A DNA stretch of 7,588 nt from Clostridia bacterium (GTDB taxonomy: Bacteria > Bacillota > Clostridia > Oscillospirales > QAKW01), in assembly GCA_017442025.1 (NCBI GenBank), contig JAFSBD010000320.1, forward strand, positions 1 through 7,588, given 5' to 3'. The notes beneath the pieces were generated by a model, which saw only the letters and a list, made by a program, of their open reading frames with translations, was not told the origin of the DNA and did no database searches. The translations under genes and the position numbers were made by a program. Shown piece by piece: positions 4,830 to 7,588 of the stretch. Position 1 is the first letter of the stretch; the number at the start of each line of letters is the position of its first letter.

Positions 4830-7588
4830 ATGGTATCTCTATCAAATTATTCCTTCGACAACGGCTCCAATTTTTTCGAACTTCGCGGCAAGGCACTTTT
4901 GAGCGAGCGTTATACCTTTTGCGGCAAGGAGCCGGTGGAAACCGATCCATACATTGTTATGCGCTATCGGGCGTTGGACGTTCAGCGGATCAATGAATTT
5001 GAGCAACCGATTTTAGTTGGTTTGAGGGGGGAGGAGCAGATCCCCTTGCTGAATGCGCGGGAAATGATCTTTGATGGGTTTCCCCATATCGCTATTGCTA
5101 AGATCGGCGCGCAGCATTTTGATGGGCTGGGGCTGATCCTGCATCGGCGGGCCGCCCGCGCCACCTTTGAAATTTTAGATCTTTATACCTGCGGGCAAGA
5201 GGAACTGCCTGCCCGCTTTGAGGCAAAAGAGGCGGTTGCTGCGGGCTATCGCGCCATCGATCTTTCTGCTTATTATAATAGCTCCCTTCCTGCGGATATC
5301 GGGGCTACCGACGGCGGTGTTTTGCCCCAAGGGAACTGTGGGCTTTTAGGGATTCCCTTTTCCTTTGGAGAGGGGATGATCCGCCCTGCTCCCGGCCCGG
5401 AGAGCAACGAAGAGATCATCTCAAACTTTGGCGTTGCCGCCAAGCGGAGGGATTGCCGCCCCGAGAGCCGCGAAAGCACCATTACCATTCCCATCGGCGG
5501 CGGGGCAAAGGAACTCTATTTTGCTCTGGCCATCGACGGCGAAGCCACCGAACGTTGCGGATTTCGCAAGATGCAAAGCGCCATTTTGGGCGGGACAGTC
5601 AAAAAGCCGGTGTTGATGCCTTTGCGCGCTTGCGATATTGAGCGGTTCGCGGTTCGGATCCATTATGCCGACGGGCGGATCGATGAATGCTTCCCCGCCA
5701 GCCTGGAAAGCGGCAAGCATATTCTTCAGGGCCGCTATGGCCTCTATGGCGTTTGGGCGGATGGTGCGGTAGAAAGCATCACCTTTGAAAACCGCATCCT
5801 CGATACCGACATTTCTCTTTTGGCACTTACCGTGAATGAGTCGGCGGAGCGCCGCCTGCCCAACCCCTTTCCTCAAACCCGCAAGGTGGCAGAGAAAGCC
5901 TTTGATCTTGCACCCAAAATGGAGCTGCAGGGGGATCTTCTGATCCTGCAAAACGGTGGAATGGAGCTGACCCTGGATACCGCCTCGGGCCTGAAGATCT
6001 GCGGGCTGAAAAATGCTTATACCCCCGCCTTCACCGTTGGAGGAGCCCTTTTGAAGGTGCGGGAAGGGGAGCGGTTGATCGAAACCTTCGAGCGGAAAGC
6101 CATCTCGATCGGCGAGACGGCGCGCATCACCTATCGCCACGGCGATCTTTGGATCACCACCGTCTTTACCCCTGATCATCAGGATGGGTTCATCCTTTCG
6201 ATGGAGGCGGAGAATAAAGGGGCAGAAGAGATCTCCTGCGGCATTTTGTTCCCCGCATTGAATGGGGTTCAGCAGTTGAACGGCGCGGATAGCTGGTATT
6301 TCCTGCCGAAATATCAGAATTTAGAGAGCAATGAGACCTGCTTCTTCTATGAGGAATCGGCGCCCTCCTATCCTTTGCAGTTTTTCGATTTATTCAGCCC
6401 CGCCCAGGGCGGCGGTCTGGCGGTCTGCACCCGGGAACGGGAGCAGGTCGTCCGCAAATACGGATTCCAAAAAGAGTTGGGCTATATCGATGCCTTTATC
6501 GAATATCCCTCTATTTATATGAAGGTTGCCCCCGGAGCAACCTTCCGCGGCTCGTCCACCGCCTTTTATTGCCATGCGGGGGATTGGAAAGCGGCCTTTA
6601 CGGAATATAAAGGGTGGCTGGATTCCTGGTATCAGCCCTATAAATGCCAGCATCGGGATTGGTATCGGCGGCTTTTCTGGCTGATCGCCGAGATCACTGA
6701 TTATATTGATAAGCCTGAAATTTCCAACAATCCCGCTTGGTATGATAAAGAAACCAAGCAGCATAAATTCCTCTCCATTCTAAAAGAGCAGGCCGCCCTT
6801 TACGGTGCCACCCCCGATATCCTGCATCTTTGGGGCTGGAGCTGGTCGGAGGACTATAAGCATATGCTCTGGGGCAATTTCGGCGGAAAGGATTATGATG
6901 CCGTTGGCGGGCTGGATGCCTTCCGCGCGGCCATCAAGGAGGCCGAGGAGCAAACAGGGGCGAAGGTCTCCCTCTATCTTCATCCCACCCTTTTGAGCGA
7001 AGCCTATCCGGAATTGGAGCAGTATAAGCACCTGCTGGTTCGCAACGAGCAGGGCAACTATCTGGGCATCGGCAATACGCAAAAGGATACCTTTATCGAT
7101 GATCCCGCCAATGTGAATAAGGTGGATTCCTTCCGCATGTGCCATGCCAACGAGGAATGGCGGCAGCGGGTTTTGGAGATGTATCCCCGTGTCCATGCGG
7201 AAACGGGCGTGGATATCCTTTATGTGGATGAATTCTCCCTGCGGGTGGATAACCGTTGCTATGCCGAGGGGCATGGCCATGCGGTTCCCTCCAATCTGTT
7301 AAAGACCGATCGGGACTTTATTTCCGCGCTGCGGGAGCGGATGCCGGAGGATTGCGTTTTATACGGAGAGTATTATGCGGCCGATGTAAACGCGCGGTAT
7401 ATTGATTGCAACATTTCCTATTATATCGTTGACGCGGTCAACGATATGATTGCCCAGGGCCTGCGGTCGGGGGATGGGGATGATACCTATTGCCGCTATC
7501 TCACCGATGCCTATCGTTTCGCCTTCCCCAAGATCGTTCAGTTGATCCTGCCGATGGCGATGCGCTATCTTTCCTGGCAGCCCTTGAA
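4830..7588 (+). CDS. Large glycoside-hydrolase-like protein, 3' end outside window
   Basis: The reading frame from ATG 4830 runs 919 complete codons to the window end without a stop, so the protein exceeds 919 residues and is truncated here only by the window. No signal peptide or membrane span is seen and about 18 cysteines are scattered through it, pointing to a cytoplasmic enzyme. Residues about 1-130 are an unrecognised N-terminal part. About 140-340 resembles a beta-sandwich, carbohydrate-binding-like module (IDLSAYYNSSL at 143-153, GLLGIPFSFGEG at 171-182). About 350-600 is a second beta-rich region like the supersandwich found before glycosidase barrels. From about 611 a TIM-barrel-like series appears: DILHLWGWSW (663-672), VSLYLHPTLL, DILYVDEF (795-802), CVLYGEYYA (842-850). 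D800 and E847 are candidate catalytic carboxylates at strand ends. It best fits DUF6259-like or clan GH-D-like (GH36/GH31-type) glycosidases; the family call is from pattern memory, not a search. A sugar substrate cannot be named. Confidence 0.8.
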   Translation, partial: MVSLSNYSFDNGSNFFELRGKALLSERYTFCGKEPVETDPYIVMRYRALDVQRINEFEQPILVGLRGEEQIPLLNAREMIFDGFPHIAIAKIGAQHFDGLGLILHRRAARATFEILDLYTCGQEELPARFEAKEAVAAGYRAIDLSAYYNSSLPADIGATDGGVLPQGNCGLLGIPFSFGEGMIRPAPGPESNEEIISNFGVAAKRRDCRPESRESTITIPIGGGAKELYFALAIDGEATERCGFRKMQSAILGGTVKKPVLMPLRACDIERFAVRIHYADGRIDECFPASLESGKHILQGRYGLYGVWADGAVESITFENRILDTDISLLALTVNESAERRLPNPFPQTRKVAEKAFDLAPKMELQGDLLILQNGGMELTLDTASGLKICGLKNAYTPAFTVGGALLKVREGERLIETFERKAISIGETARITYRHGDLWITTVFTPDHQDGFILSMEAENKGAEEISCGILFPALNGVQQLNGADSWYFLPKYQNLESNETCFFYEESAPSYPLQFFDLFSPAQGGGLAVCTREREQVVRKYGFQKELGYIDAFIEYPSIYMKVAPGATFRGSSTAFYCHAGDWKAAFTEYKGWLDSWYQPYKCQHRDWYRRLFWLIAEITDYIDKPEISNNPAWYDKETKQHKFLSILKEQAALYGATPDILHLWGWSWSEDYKHMLWGNFGGKDYDAVGGLDAFRAAIKEAEEQTGAKVSLYLHPTLLSEAYPELEQYKHLLVRNEQGNYLGIGNTQKDTFIDDPANVNKVDSFRMCHANEEWRQRVLEMYPRVHAETGVDILYVDEFSLRVDNRCYAEGHGHAVPSNLLKTDRDFISALRERMPEDCVLYGEYYAADVNARYIDCNISYYIVDAVNDMIAQGLRSGDGDDTYCRYLTDAYRFAFPKIVQLILPMAMRYLSWQPL

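Noticed and set aside
4781..4996. Short plus-strand frame overlapping the start of the large gene
   Set aside because: It starts within the promoter in a different frame and ends inside the large gene; the perfect AAGGAGG instead serves ATG 4830.
5421..7280. Several minus-strand frames (up to 252 residues) opposite the large glycosidase-like gene
   Set aside because: They are antisense shadows of one continuous 919-codon plus-strand frame with a consensus ribosome binding site and clear protein-like content.
1..7588. CRISPR array, transposon, tRNA or rRNA
   Set aside because: No spaced direct repeats, terminal inverted repeats, transposase motifs or RNA-gene signatures were seen on either strand.

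Overview
The window looks like chromosomal DNA from a low-to-mid GC Gram-positive bacterium, probably a gut-type clostridial Firmicute. The evidence is strong AGGAG-type ribosome binding sites, sigma-A-like promoters with extended -10 elements, AT-rich intergenic DNA beside roughly half-GC coding DNA, a type II lipoprotein signal peptide, and protein types common in Clostridia. The taxon is an inference; no rRNA or marker gene is present.

Layout from left to right. Positions 1-183 are an AT-rich intergenic stretch with a near-consensus promoter for a monocistronic cytoplasmic alpha/beta hydrolase (184-864). A second, extended -10 promoter precedes a three-gene operon (970-3303): a DrrA-type ABC ATPase, its ABC-2 permease (start and stop codons overlap as ATGA), and a small YgjV-like membrane protein 4 bases downstream. 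The operon meets a convergent gene at a compact bidirectional hairpin terminator (3286-3316) that overlaps the 3' end of the YgjV-like gene. The convergent minus-strand gene (3317-4669) encodes a secreted lipoprotein with a Ser/Glu/Pro/Lys-rich linker and a C-terminal SGNH-hydrolase-like domain resembling DUF4886. A 160-bp intergenic region carries divergent promoters for this lipoprotein and for a very large plus-strand gene (4830 to beyond the window end). That gene has 919 uninterrupted codons and no stop, and resembles a multi-domain glycoside-hydrolase-like protein: beta-rich N-terminal modules followed by a probable TIM barrel, with no signal peptide.

How the genes may work together: the ATPase and permease form one exporter, possibly helped by the YgjV-like protein. 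The SGNH lipoprotein (outside the membrane), the divergent glycosidase-like protein (inside the cell) and the alpha/beta hydrolase could all act on substituted glycans or other ester-bearing compounds, but only their adjacency suggests this. I found no mobile element, CRISPR array, tRNA or rRNA, and no convincing new defence or mobile system. The least characterised items are the large glycosidase-like protein and the SGNH lipoprotein.
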